Shown: in pieces, positions 24,637 to 33,516 of the stretch
Layout of the letters: each line of letters begins with the position of its first letter
Position numbering within the stretch: the first letter of the stretch is position 1
NCBI RefSeq assembly: GCF_001499995.1
Contig: NZ_LQIU01000067.1
Span: 1-64,000 of the forward strand
Source: Mycobacterium sp. IS-1496
Lineage (GTDB): Bacteria; Actinomycetota; Actinomycetes; Mycobacteriales; Mycobacteriaceae
DNA: 64,000 nucleotides
Reading direction: 5' to 3'
Translations under genes and position numbers: made by a program
Notes under the pieces: model-generated
What the model saw: the letters and a program-made list of their open reading frames with translations, nothing else
Database searches by the model: none
Told to the model about the DNA's origin: nothing

Positions 24637-26070
24637 GTGCAACTAGCTCTTCGCGCCGCCGGGTCGTGCCCCGGGCCGCAGACAGATTCGGCGTACTCGA
24701 CGCCCCGGCCGAACAAGTTGCTGCTCGCCAGCATCGCGATGGTCGGTGCCGGTGCCATCGCCGTCACTCCGGTGGCGCCGAACGTGTCCGAGATCCAGCA
24801 GCGCGCGTTCGAGTTGACCGCCAACGCGAGGGTCACCGACAGCCCGGCGGCGGTCTACGGCAACCTGTTCGAGAACGGGTTCGAGAACCTCACCGCGCTC
24901 GCCGGCGCCCTGACCGCGAATCCGTTCCCGATCCTGGGCCAGCTGGCCGAGAACCAGGCGGGATACCTCGGGCAGATCAGCGAGGGATTCCTGGGAGTCC
25001 CCGAGGCGTTCGAGAACTTCTGGAACGGCGCCAACGGCAGTGTCCTGCTGGACGAGGCGCGCGCCGCCCTGGAGAGGGGCGAGTTCGCCGAGGCGTACGA
25101 CCGCCTCAACCGCTTCAACGTCTACTCGCTGACGATTCTGTCGCCGATCGCCGAATGGCTCTTCTCCGCCGAGCCGAGCCCCCGACTTCCCGAGGGCCGC
25201 ATCGGTATTCCGGAGCAGATCGCCCAGAACTTCACCGACGTGGTCGCCACGATCTTCGACCAGGGTGGCGTCGTGAACGGCACCACCAAGTCGTTCCTCG
25301 GTCCGTTCATCGGGGTGAACTTCGAGATCGCGCTGGCCGCCGAGGCTCTCGTGGCGGCGGTCCAGGACGGTGACGCCGCGGGCGCGGTCAACGTGCTCGT
25401 CAACACGCCGGGCACGGTTTTCAACGCCCTGTTCAACGGTTACGTCAACCCGGCATGTGGCGATGACTGCGCCGCGAGCCAGTACTTCCCGGGTCTGATC
25501 AACGGCACCGGTCCGATCGTCGACCTGTTCGTGCGTCTGCCGAACGCGATCGCCGACGCGCTGAAGCCGAACACGGTCACGGCACCGAGCGCGCAGCAGA
25601 CGCGTACCGCCGACGTCTCGGCGACGGCGCTCGTATCCGATTCCGAGACGGTGGTCGTCGACGTCGAGGAGACCTCGCTCGGTGAGAAGGCCTCGGCCGA
25701 GCCGGCCGCCATCGAGGCCTCGGTCCCGCTCAAGGACGCCGAGGTGCCGGTGACCGTCACCGAGGAGATCGTCGGTGCGGCGCCGGTCGTCGTCGACGAG
25801 GCCGCTGCGGACACCGCCGTCGAGAAGAAGGCGCCCGCCCAGGATCTGCGCACGGCGATCGCCGGGCACCAGGCCGCCGCGTCGAAGAAGGTTCGCGACG
25901 CGATCGGCACGCTCACCGGCGGCCGTCACGCCAGCAACAAGGAAGCGGCCGAGGCCAAATCGGATTCGGCGCCGAAGCACGCCAAGGACGACGACGGCGC
26001 CAAGGACGCGAAGTCCGAGACGAAGTCCGAGTCGAAGGATTCCGCCAAGTCCGGCGCTGCCTCCGAGTAG
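24637..26070 (+). CDS. Secreted GjpA-porin-like envelope protein, putatively iron-regulated
   Basis: The 477-residue protein starts at GTG 24637 behind AAGGAGA, giving the MQLALR-type start common in the actinobacterial family annotated as GjpA-like outer-membrane porins. A hydrophobic segment (LLLASIAMVGAGAIAVTPVA, about residues 29-48) looks like a signal or anchor. The middle has FNALFNGYVNPACGDDCAAS, with a cysteine pair, and SQYFPGLINGTGPIVDLF. The last 120 residues are low-complexity and rich in Ala, Lys, Glu and Asp. The family match is from memory; pore formation is not shown by the sequence. Iron box 3 lies upstream, suggesting a role under iron starvation. Confidence 0.6.
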   Translation: MQLALRAAGSCPGPQTDSAYSTPRPNKLLLASIAMVGAGAIAVTPVAPNVSEIQQRAFELTANARVTDSPAAVYGNLFENGFENLTALAGALTANPFPILGQLAENQAGYLGQISEGFLGVPEAFENFWNGANGSVLLDEARAALERGEFAEAYDRLNRFNVYSLTILSPIAEWLFSAEPSPRLPEGRIGIPEQIAQNFTDVVATIFDQGGVVNGTTKSFLGPFIGVNFEIALAAEALVAAVQDGDAAGAVNVLVNTPGTVFNALFNGYVNPACGDDCAASQYFPGLINGTGPIVDLFVRLPNAIADALKPNTVTAPSAQQTRTADVSATALVSDSETVVVDVEETSLGEKASAEPAAIEASVPLKDAEVPVTVTEEIVGAAPVVVDEAAADTAVEKKAPAQDLRTAIAGHQAAASKKVRDAIGTLTGGRHASNKEAAEAKSDSAPKHAKDDDGAKDAKSETKSESKDSAKSGAASE

Positions 26071-26087
26071 ACGCACCACCACATGAG

Positions 26088-26117
26088 ACGGGCCCCCTCC
26101 GCGCGGAGGGGGCCCGT
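26088..26117. terminator. Hairpin terminator between convergent genes
   Basis: A perfect 13-bp inverted repeat (arm ACGGGCCCCCTCC, loop GCGC) ends 11 bp before the stop of the opposing gene and is followed by TTCT. It lies between the stop of the GjpA-like gene at 26070 and the stop of the minus-strand gene at 26128, and could serve both. It lacks a long U tract, as is common in mycobacteria. Confidence 0.7.
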
Positions 26118-26127
26118 TCTCGTGCGC

Positions 26128-26442
26128 CTAGATCTGCTGGGAGTACGGCACGTCCATGTCGTAGAGCCGGGCATGCAGCACCGTGCGGTTACGCAGTGCC
26201 GAGCGCACGGCGCGGTGCAGACCGTCCTCCAGATAGATCACGCCCTGCCAGCGGACCGCGTGGGGGAACAGATCGCCGTAGAAGGTGGAGTCCTCGGACA
26301 GCAACCGGTCCAGCGCGAGGACGGTCGTGGTCGTGACGATCTCGTCGAGCCGGATCTGGCGGGGCGGGATACGCGACCATTCGCGATAGCTGAGACCGTG
26401 CTCGGGGTAAGGCTTACCGTCGCGGACACCCTTGAAGATCAT
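26128..26442 (-). CDS. Conserved mycobacterial protein, Rv2375-like
   Basis: A 104-residue protein beginning MIFKGVRDGKPYPEHGLSY. Its second half, YLEDGLHRAVRSALRNRTVL, resembles the ligand loop and helix of ParB/sulfiredoxin-fold proteins (compare DGxHRxxA), but this is only a weak likeness. The position beside hrcA matches Rv2375 in M. tuberculosis. The function is unknown. The start at 26442 was chosen at the conserved methionine; the frame stays open far upstream into antisense hrcA, which is not meaningful. Iron box 4 lies 36 bp upstream of the ATG. Confidence 0.75.
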   Translation of the reverse strand: MIFKGVRDGKPYPEHGLSYREWSRIPPRQIRLDEIVTTTTVLALDRLLSEDSTFYGDLFPHAVRWQGVIYLEDGLHRAVRSALRNRTVLHARLYDMDVPYSQQI

Positions 26443-26477
26443 CAGCGCGCCTTCGGTTGCTCGGCCCCCTCTACGAC

Positions 26478-26496
26478 GAAGGTTAGCCGAACCTCG
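26478..26496. promoter_or_regulatory. IdeR iron box 4 (Rv2375-like / hrcA divergent promoter)
   Basis: GAAGGTTAGCCGAACCTCG matches 14 of 19 iron-box positions; the 15-base core AGGTTAGCCGAACCT has a single mismatch. It is 36 bp from the ATG of the minus-strand gene and about 100 bp from hrcA, so control of the small gene is more likely. Confidence 0.7.
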
Positions 26497-26595
26497 GCGG
26501 GGGGTAGTCACGCGTACCGCGCGATGCGTGGGACGGCAGCTGAGCACCGTAAACTGGACGCGAACTGCGCTGTGTCCGAGAGGTGGGTGAACACG

Positions 26596-27639
26596 ATGAG
26601 TAGTGCCGACGACCGTCGCTTCGAGGTGCTGCGCGCCATCGTCGCCGACTTCGTCGCCACCAAGGAGCCGATCGGCTCCAAGACCCTGGTGGAGCGACAC
26701 AACCTCGGAGTGTCCAGCGCGACCGTCCGCAACGACATGGCCGTCCTCGAAGCCGAGGGGTACATCACCCAACCGCACACCAGTTCCGGGCGGGTGCCCA
26801 CCGAGAAGGGCTACCGCGAGTTCGTCGACCGGCTCGACGACGTCAAACCGCTGTCGTCGGCCGAACGGCGGGCGATCCTCAAATTCCTCGAGAGCGGCGT
26901 CGACCTCGACGACGTGCTGCGCCGGGCGGTGCGATTGCTGGCGCAGCTGACCCGTCAGGTCGCGATCGTGCAGTACCCGACGCTGTCCACCTCGTCGGTC
27001 CGTCATCTGGAGGTGGTGGCCCTCACGCCCGCGCGCCTGCTGCTGGTCGTCATCACCGACACCGGCCGTGTCGACCAGCGCATCGTCGAACTCGGCGACG
27101 CGATCGACGAACACGAACTCGCCACGCTGCGCGATCTGCTCGGCCAGGCGCTGGAGGGCAAGCGGCTCTCGGCCGCGTCGGTGGCCGTCTCGGACCTCGC
27201 CTCGCACCTGAACGGCAGCCCGGGGATCTCGCACCGGCTGGCCGACGCCGTCGGCCGTTCGGCCACCGTGCTGGTCGAGACGCTCGTCGAGCACGCCGAG
27301 GAGCGGCTCCTGCTCGGCGGCACCGCGAACCTCACCCGCAACACCGCCGATTTCGGCGGCTCGCTGCGGTCGGTCCTCGAGGCCCTCGAGGAGCAGGTGG
27401 TGGTGCTGCGGTTGCTCGCCGCGCAGCAGGAGGCGGGCAAGGTGACCGTGCGGATCGGTCACGAGACCGAGGCCGAACAGATGGCGGGCACGTCGGTGGT
27501 CACCACGGCCTACGGCAGTTCGGGCAAGGTCTACGGCGGCATGGGTGTGGTGGGTCCCACTCGGATGGACTATCCGGGAACTATCGCTAATGTCGCTGCG
27601 GTTGCTTTGTACATAGGTGAAGTCCTGGGTACGCGATGA
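26596..27639 (+). CDS. hrcA: Heat-inducible transcription repressor HrcA
   Basis: HrcA represses chaperone genes by binding CIRCE operators and responds to free GroEL. The 347-residue protein begins with a winged-helix domain: RRFEVLRAIVADFVATKEP, then VSSATVRNDMAVLEAEGY and the wing HTSSGRVPTEKGYREFVDRL. The dimer and inserted domains follow and end in MGVVGPTRMDYPG, the HrcA C-terminal signature. ATG 26596 gives MSSADDRRF, as in other mycobacteria. It is followed 54 bp later by dnaJ2, the usual pairing. I see no clear CIRCE element upstream. Confidence 0.95.
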   Translation: MSSADDRRFEVLRAIVADFVATKEPIGSKTLVERHNLGVSSATVRNDMAVLEAEGYITQPHTSSGRVPTEKGYREFVDRLDDVKPLSSAERRAILKFLESGVDLDDVLRRAVRLLAQLTRQVAIVQYPTLSTSSVRHLEVVALTPARLLLVVITDTGRVDQRIVELGDAIDEHELATLRDLLGQALEGKRLSAASVAVSDLASHLNGSPGISHRLADAVGRSATVLVETLVEHAEERLLLGGTANLTRNTADFGGSLRSVLEALEEQVVVLRLLAAQQEAGKVTVRIGHETEAEQMAGTSVVTTAYGSSGKVYGGMGVVGPTRMDYPGTIANVAAVALYIGEVLGTR

Positions 27640-27693
27640 GCGCGTCGAAGAGGAAGTCGTAACAGCCGGTACACCGGCACTGAAAGGTCAAGC

Positions 27694-28848
27694 GTGGCAC
27701 GCGATTATTACGGCCTGCTCGGAGTGAGCAAGGGCGCCAGCGATCAGGAGATCAAGCGCGCCTATCGCAAGCTTGCCCGCGAGCTGCACCCCGACGTCAA
27801 CCCCGACGAGGAGGCGCAGGCCCGGTTCAAGGAGATCAGCGCCGCCTACGAGGTGCTGTCCGATCCGGAGAAGCGCCGCATCGTCGACCTCGGCGGTGAC
27901 CCGCTCGAGAGTGCGGGCGCGTCGGGCGCGAATGGATTCGGCGCCGGTTTCGGTGGCCTGGGCGATGTGTTCGAGGCGTTCTTCGGCGGGGGCGGCGGCT
28001 CTCGCGGACCGATCGGGCGTGTCCGGCCCGGCTCGGACTCCCTGCTGCGGATGCGTCTCGACCTCGCCGAATGCGCGACCGGCGTGACCAAGCAGGTGAC
28101 CGTCGACACCGCCGTGCTGTGCGACCTGTGCCACGGCAAGGGCACACACGGCAACTCGACGCCCGCGACGTGTGACACCTGCGGCGGCCGCGGTGAGATC
28201 CAGACCGTGCAGCGCTCGCTGCTCGGCCAGGTCATGACGGCGCGGCCGTGCCCGGTGTGCGGTGGGGTGGGCGAAGTGATCCCCGACCCCTGCCACCGCT
28301 GCGGCGGCGACGGCCGCGTTCGCGCCCGGCGTGAGATCAGCGTCAAGATCCCGGCCGGGGTGGGCGACGGGATGCGCGTGCGGCTGGCCGCCCAAGGCGA
28401 GGTCGGACCCGGCGGCGGACCGGCCGGCGACCTGTACGTCGAGGTGCACGAGAAGCCGCACGACGTGTTCGTCCGCGACGGCGACGACCTGCACTGCACG
28501 GTGTCGGTGCCGATGGTCGACGCCGCGCTGGGTACCACGGTCAGCGTCGACGACATCCTCGGCGGGCCGGTGGAGCTGACCATCGCCGCCGGTACCCAGC
28601 CCGGCGCGGTGACGACGTTGCGCGGCCACGGCATGCCGCACCTGCGTTCGGGCGTCCGCGGCGACCTGCACGCGCACATCGACGTGGTGGTGCCCGCCAA
28701 GCTCGACCACACCGACATCGACCTGCTGCGCCAGCTCAAGGAGCACCGCAGCCGCGACGTCGCCGAGGTCCGCACCAGCAGTTCACCCGCCGCGTCGAAC
28801 TCCGGCGGTCTGTTCAGCCGGCTGCGCGAGACGTTCACCGGCCGCTAG
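27694..28848 (+). CDS. dnaJ2: Chaperone protein DnaJ2
   Basis: A 384-residue type I DnaJ that stimulates the DnaK ATPase and holds unfolded proteins. The J domain has HPD at residues 32-34. A Gly/Phe stretch (FGAGFGGLGDVFEAFFGGGG) follows, then four zinc motifs: CDLCHGKG, CDTCGGRG, CPVCGGVG and CHRCGGDG. The C-terminal substrate domains end at FTGR. The start is GTG 27694 with GAAAGG upstream. Pairing with hrcA marks it as the second mycobacterial DnaJ. Confidence 0.94.
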   Translation: MARDYYGLLGVSKGASDQEIKRAYRKLARELHPDVNPDEEAQARFKEISAAYEVLSDPEKRRIVDLGGDPLESAGASGANGFGAGFGGLGDVFEAFFGGGGGSRGPIGRVRPGSDSLLRMRLDLAECATGVTKQVTVDTAVLCDLCHGKGTHGNSTPATCDTCGGRGEIQTVQRSLLGQVMTARPCPVCGGVGEVIPDPCHRCGGDGRVRARREISVKIPAGVGDGMRVRLAAQGEVGPGGGPAGDLYVEVHEKPHDVFVRDGDDLHCTVSVPMVDAALGTTVSVDDILGGPVELTIAAGTQPGAVTTLRGHGMPHLRSGVRGDLHAHIDVVVPAKLDHTDIDLLRQLKEHRSRDVAEVRTSSSPAASNSGGLFSRLRETFTGR

Positions 28849-28861
28849 GAGGGCTCGTCGC

Positions 28862-29605
28862 GTGCGCGACCTGTTCTATGTCGACGCGCTGCCCGAGGTC
28901 GGTGAGCTCGCCGTCGTCGACGGCGATGCCGGATTCCACGCCACCACCGTGCGGCGCATCCGCACCGGTGAACACCTCGACCTCGGCGACGGCGGCGGCG
29001 CCGTGGCGCATTGTGTGGTCGAGGACGCCGGCAAGGGGAGACTGACCGCGCGGGTGCTCGACCGTCGGGACGTCCCGCCACCGAGCCCGGCCGTGACCGT
29101 CGTCCAGGCGATCCCGAAATCCGACCGCGCCGAGCTGGCGGTGGAGCTGGCCACCGAAGCCGGCGCCGACACGGTGGTCGCGTGGCAGGCCGCCCGATGT
29201 GTGGCCCGGTGGGACGGGGTGAAGGTCGGCAAGGGTCTGCGCCGCTGGCGTGCGGTGGCCCGCGCCGCGGCGCGGCAATCCCGGCGGCCCCACATCCCAT
29301 CGGTCGACGGAGTGGTCACGACGGCCGAGTTGGTGCGGCGGGTGAGCTTCGAAGTGGCCGGCGGCGCGACGGTCCTCGTGCTGCACGAATCCGCGACCGC
29401 CCCGCTGACCGGGCTCGATCTGGCGCGGGCCCGGGCGCTGACGCTGATCGTCGGCCCCGAGGGCGGTATCGCCGACGAGGAGCTCGATGCCCTGACCGCG
29501 GCGGGGGCGGTGGCCGTCCGGCTGGGCCCGACGGTGTTGCGCACCTCGACCGCGGCGGCCGTCGGGCTGGGAGCCCTAGGGGTGCTGACGCCGCGCTGGC
29601 AGTAG
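28862..29605 (+). CDS. rsmE: 16S rRNA (uracil1498-N3)-methyltransferase RsmE
   Basis: RsmE uses S-adenosylmethionine to methylate U1498 of 16S rRNA. The 247-residue protein has an N-terminal PUA-like domain (FHATTVRRIRTGEHLDLGD) and a SPOUT knot with LIVGPEGGIADEEL and RLGPTVLRTSTAA, which bind the cofactor. GTG 28862 follows AGGAGGG at 28847-28853, a strong ribosome-binding site that includes the last bases of the dnaJ2 stop codon. This suggests coupled expression with dnaJ2. Confidence 0.93.
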   Translation: MRDLFYVDALPEVGELAVVDGDAGFHATTVRRIRTGEHLDLGDGGGAVAHCVVEDAGKGRLTARVLDRRDVPPPSPAVTVVQAIPKSDRAELAVELATEAGADTVVAWQAARCVARWDGVKVGKGLRRWRAVARAAARQSRRPHIPSVDGVVTTAELVRRVSFEVAGGATVLVLHESATAPLTGLDLARARALTLIVGPEGGIADEELDALTAAGAVAVRLGPTVLRTSTAAAVGLGALGVLTPRWQ

Positions 29606-30172
29606 CGCCGTCAACATCGCGAGCGCCGCGCACACCTGCCACGTCAGGATCGGGTAGACGCTCGCGCGTTCCCACACCGGCGCGGGCAGCACCTCCACAC
29701 CGGTCCACGCGTGCACCGCCAGCACGGTGAGGCTGAGCAGGCCGACGCCGCCGAGCACGCACGAGGTCAGCCGGTAGGCGAGCCCGGTGAACAGCGACGC
29801 ACCCGCCAGGGCCGCCGCGTTGCCGCCGACGATGGCGAGGGTCGCACCCACCAAGTGCAGTGCGCCCCCGCCCGCGGGAACGGTCCCGACGAGGATGTTG
29901 CCGACCGCGTTGGCCGCCGCGCACGCCGTCAGCGTCCGGTGCCGCGATCCGCCCGCCAGCACCGCGCCCAGCAGGAAGAGGACACCCTGCACGGCGAACC
30001 CGGCGTTCATCAGCGCGGCCAGCGGCTGACCGGGAACACCGAGGTCGCTGATGTAGTCGTGGGCGTAGCTGTAGGACGGCCGGTAGGCCGAGGCCGTCAC
30101 CGCCTCGGCCGTCAGATAGGCCGTCGCACCGAGAATCCAGGCGGTCGCGGCGGCGCGGGGTCGGGGGGTCAT
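29576..30172 (-). CDS. DUF998 membrane protein
   Basis: A 198-residue integral membrane protein with about six hydrophobic segments, starting MTPRPRAAATAWILGATAYL. The loop SYSYAHDYISDLGVPGQP after the first segment is the DUF998 signature. The transported or bound ligand is unknown. ATG 30172 is preferred; ATG 30193 would add seven residues. Its 3' end overlaps the end of rsmE on the other strand by 30 bp. Confidence 0.8.
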   Translation of the reverse strand: MTPRPRAAATAWILGATAYLTAEAVTASAYRPSYSYAHDYISDLGVPGQPLAALMNAGFAVQGVLFLLGAVLAGGSRHRTLTACAAANAVGNILVGTVPAGGGALHLVGATLAIVGGNAAALAGASLFTGLAYRLTSCVLGGVGLLSLTVLAVHAWTGVEVLPAPVWERASVYPILTWQVCAALAMLTALLPARRQHP

Positions 30173-30284
30173 CGGTGCCCACAGGTTAACCATTGGGGTG
30201 GTGTCGTACCCGGCGGTAGACTGGGACCAGCGACGATACGGCCGGCCCGCCCGGACAAGACAGAAAGCAGGCAGAAAGCAGCAC

Positions 30285-31361
<1,077 letters not shown>

Positions 31362-31365
31362 CGCG

Positions 31366-31899
31366 ATGAGTATCGAGGTGTCGAACGAATCGGGCATGGA
31401 CGTCTCCGAGGAGGAGTTGATCAGCGTCGCCCGGTTCGTGATCGAGAAGATGAACGTCAACCCGGCCGCGGAACTGTCGATGGTCCTGCTCGACACGTCG
31501 TCGATGGCCGATCTGCACATGCGCTGGATGGATCTGCCCGGCCCGACCGACGTGATGAGCTTCCCGATGGACGAGCTCGAGCCCGGCGGCCGTCCGGATT
31601 CGCCCGAACCGGGGCCGTCGATGCTCGGCGACATCGTGCTGTGCCCCGATTTCGCCGCGAAACAGGCGGAGACAGCGGGCCATTCGCTCGGCCACGAACT
31701 GGCACTGCTGACCGTGCACGGGGTCCTGCACCTGCTGGGGTACGACCACGCCGAACCCGACGAAGAGAAAGAGATGTTCGCGTTGCAGCGTGAACTGCTC
31801 GAGGAGTGGGTGGCCGACCAGGTCGAGGCCTACCACGTGGACCGTCAGACCGAGCGGGACCGGCGGCTGCTCGACAAGTCCCGGTACTTCGACGAATGA
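31366..31899 (+). CDS. ybeY: Endoribonuclease YbeY
   Basis: YbeY is a zinc-dependent RNase for 16S rRNA 3' maturation and ribosome quality control. The 177-residue protein has the metal motif HGVLHLLGYDH (His118, His122, His128) and the upstream TDVMSFPMDE and LGDIVLCPDFAAKQA blocks. The C-terminus has a charged extension, VDRQTERDRRLLDKSRYF. It lies 4 nt after phoH and overlaps the next gene by 4 nt (ATGA). Confidence 0.95.
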   Translation: MSIEVSNESGMDVSEEELISVARFVIEKMNVNPAAELSMVLLDTSSMADLHMRWMDLPGPTDVMSFPMDELEPGGRPDSPEPGPSMLGDIVLCPDFAAKQAETAGHSLGHELALLTVHGVLHLLGYDHAEPDEEKEMFALQRELLEEWVADQVEAYHVDRQTERDRRLLDKSRYFDE

Positions 31900-33206
31900 G
31901 CGGACTTCCCCAGCTCATCGGCGTGATCGCGCTCGTCGCCTTCGGTGGGTTGTTCGCGGCGATCGACGCCGCCCTGAGCACGGTGTCCATGGCCCGCGTC
32001 GAGGAACTCGTACGCGACGAACGGCCGGGCGCGGTGCGGTTGCAGCGGGTGATGCACGAGCGGCCCCGCTACATCAACCTGATCGTCCTGCTCCGCATCG
32101 CCTGCGAGGTGACCGCGACGGTGCTGCTGGCCGCCTACCTCGACGGCCATCTCGGCGTCAGCTGGGGGCTGACCGCGGCCGCGGGCATCATGGTGGTGGC
32201 CAGCTTCGTCGCCGTCGGCGTCGGCCCCCGCACCGTCGGGCGGCAGAACGCCTATCCCATCGCCCTGTACACCGCGCTTCCGCTGCAGGCGATCTCGGTG
32301 CTGCTCACCCCGATCAGCCGGCTGCTGGTGCTGCTCGGCAACGCGCTGACCCCCGGCCGCGGCTTCCGCAACGGACCGTTCGCCTCCGAGATCGAACTGC
32401 GCGAGGTCGTCGACCTGGCCCAGCAGCGCGGGGTGGTGGCCGAAGACGAACGGCGGATGATCGAGTCGGTGTTCGAACTCGGCGACACCGCGGCCCGCGA
32501 GGTGATGGTGCCGCGCACCGAGATGGTGTGGATCGAATCCGACAAGACCGCCGGGCAGGCCACGTCGTTGGCGGTACGCAGCGGACACTCCCGCATCCCC
32601 GTCATCGGGGAGAATGTCGACGACGTCGTCGGCGTCGTGTATCTGAAGGATCTCGTCCAGCAGACCTACTACTCCGTCAACGGCGGTCGCGACACCACCG
32701 TCGAACAGGTGATGCGGGACGCGGTCTTCGTGCCGGACTCCAAACCGCTCGACGAACTGCTCCGCGAGATGCAGCGCGACCGCTATCACATGGCGCTGCT
32801 GGTCGACGAGTACGGCGCCATCGCCGGACTGGTCACCATCGAAGACGTCCTCGAGGAGATCGTGGGCGAGATCGCCGACGAGTACGACACCGACGAGGTG
32901 GCGCCGGTCGAAGAGCTGGGCAACCGGGAGTACCGGGTGTCCGCGCGGCTGCCGATCGAAGACCTCGGCGAGCTGTACGACCTCGAGTTCGGCGAGGATC
33001 TCGACGTCGACACCGTCGGTGGCCTGGTCGCCCTCGAACTCGGGCGGGTGCCGCTGCCCGGAGCCGAGATCACCTGGGACGGATTGAGACTGAGGGCCGA
33101 GGGCGGCCCCGACCACCGGGGCCGGGTGCGGATCGGCACGGTTCTGGTCAGCCCCACCGAACCCGAGCCCGACGACCAGAGCGAACCCGAGGAGCGCGGT
33201 GACTGA
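31896..33206 (+). CDS. CNNM/CorC-like CBS domain membrane protein
   Basis: This 436-residue protein has the hemolysin-C/CorC layout: a DUF21 membrane domain (LIGVIALVAFGGLFAAIDAA at the start, four hydrophobic segments to about residue 145), two CBS domains (EVMVPRTEMVWIESDKTAG, then HMALLVDEYGAIAGLVTIED), and a C-terminal CorC_HlyC domain (EDLGELYDLEFGEDLDVDTV). Relatives take part in magnesium or cobalt transport; the substrate here is not shown. It corresponds in position to Rv2366c and is translationally coupled to ybeY and the next gene. Confidence 0.9.
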   Translation: MSGLPQLIGVIALVAFGGLFAAIDAALSTVSMARVEELVRDERPGAVRLQRVMHERPRYINLIVLLRIACEVTATVLLAAYLDGHLGVSWGLTAAAGIMVVASFVAVGVGPRTVGRQNAYPIALYTALPLQAISVLLTPISRLLVLLGNALTPGRGFRNGPFASEIELREVVDLAQQRGVVAEDERRMIESVFELGDTAAREVMVPRTEMVWIESDKTAGQATSLAVRSGHSRIPVIGENVDDVVGVVYLKDLVQQTYYSVNGGRDTTVEQVMRDAVFVPDSKPLDELLREMQRDRYHMALLVDEYGAIAGLVTIEDVLEEIVGEIADEYDTDEVAPVEELGNREYRVSARLPIEDLGELYDLEFGEDLDVDTVGGLVALELGRVPLPGAEITWDGLRLRAEGGPDHRGRVRIGTVLVSPTEPEPDDQSEPEERGD

Positions 33207-33516
33207 ACTCGACCCCGAGGACGGCAAACTCGTCGTCTTGGCCCGCGGCGCGATGGCGCGTGCCGAGGCCGGCAGTGGCGCCGCCGTGCGCGACCTCGAC
33301 GGCCGCACCTACGCCGGTGCGCCCGTCGCGCTGAGCGCGCTGACGTTGACCGCACTGCAGGCGGCGGTGGCCGCGGCGGTGTCGAGCGGGGCCGCCGGGT
33401 TCGAGGCGGCGGTGCTGGTCGGCGGCGCGGCCGACGATGCGGGCGTGGCCGCGGTGCGTGAGTTGTCGGCCGACGCCGCGGTGATCGTCACCGACCGGGC
33501 CGGGAACCCGGTCTGA
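33199..33516 (+). CDS. Cytidine-deaminase-like protein, lacking the zinc site
   Basis: A 105-residue Ala-rich protein (FEAAVLVGGAADDAGVAAVR, DAAVIVTDRAGNPV) with the fold pattern of small cytidine deaminases. No HAE or PCxxC motif is present, so it cannot bind zinc in the usual way and is probably not an active deaminase. It corresponds in position to Rv2365c. GTG 33199 overlaps the upstream gene by 8 nt, and its stop shares a base with era. Confidence 0.75.
   Translation: MTELDPEDGKLVVLARGAMARAEAGSGAAVRDLDGRTYAGAPVALSALTLTALQAAVAAAVSSGAAGFEAAVLVGGAADDAGVAAVRELSADAAVIVTDRAGNPV

Noticed and set aside
26500..26595. CIRCE operator upstream of hrcA
   Set aside because: A TGAGCAC half-like string is present, but there is no second half at the right distance.
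30181..30199. AGGTTAACC near the DUF998 start as another iron box
   Set aside because: Only about half of the 19 positions match and the right half is wrong.
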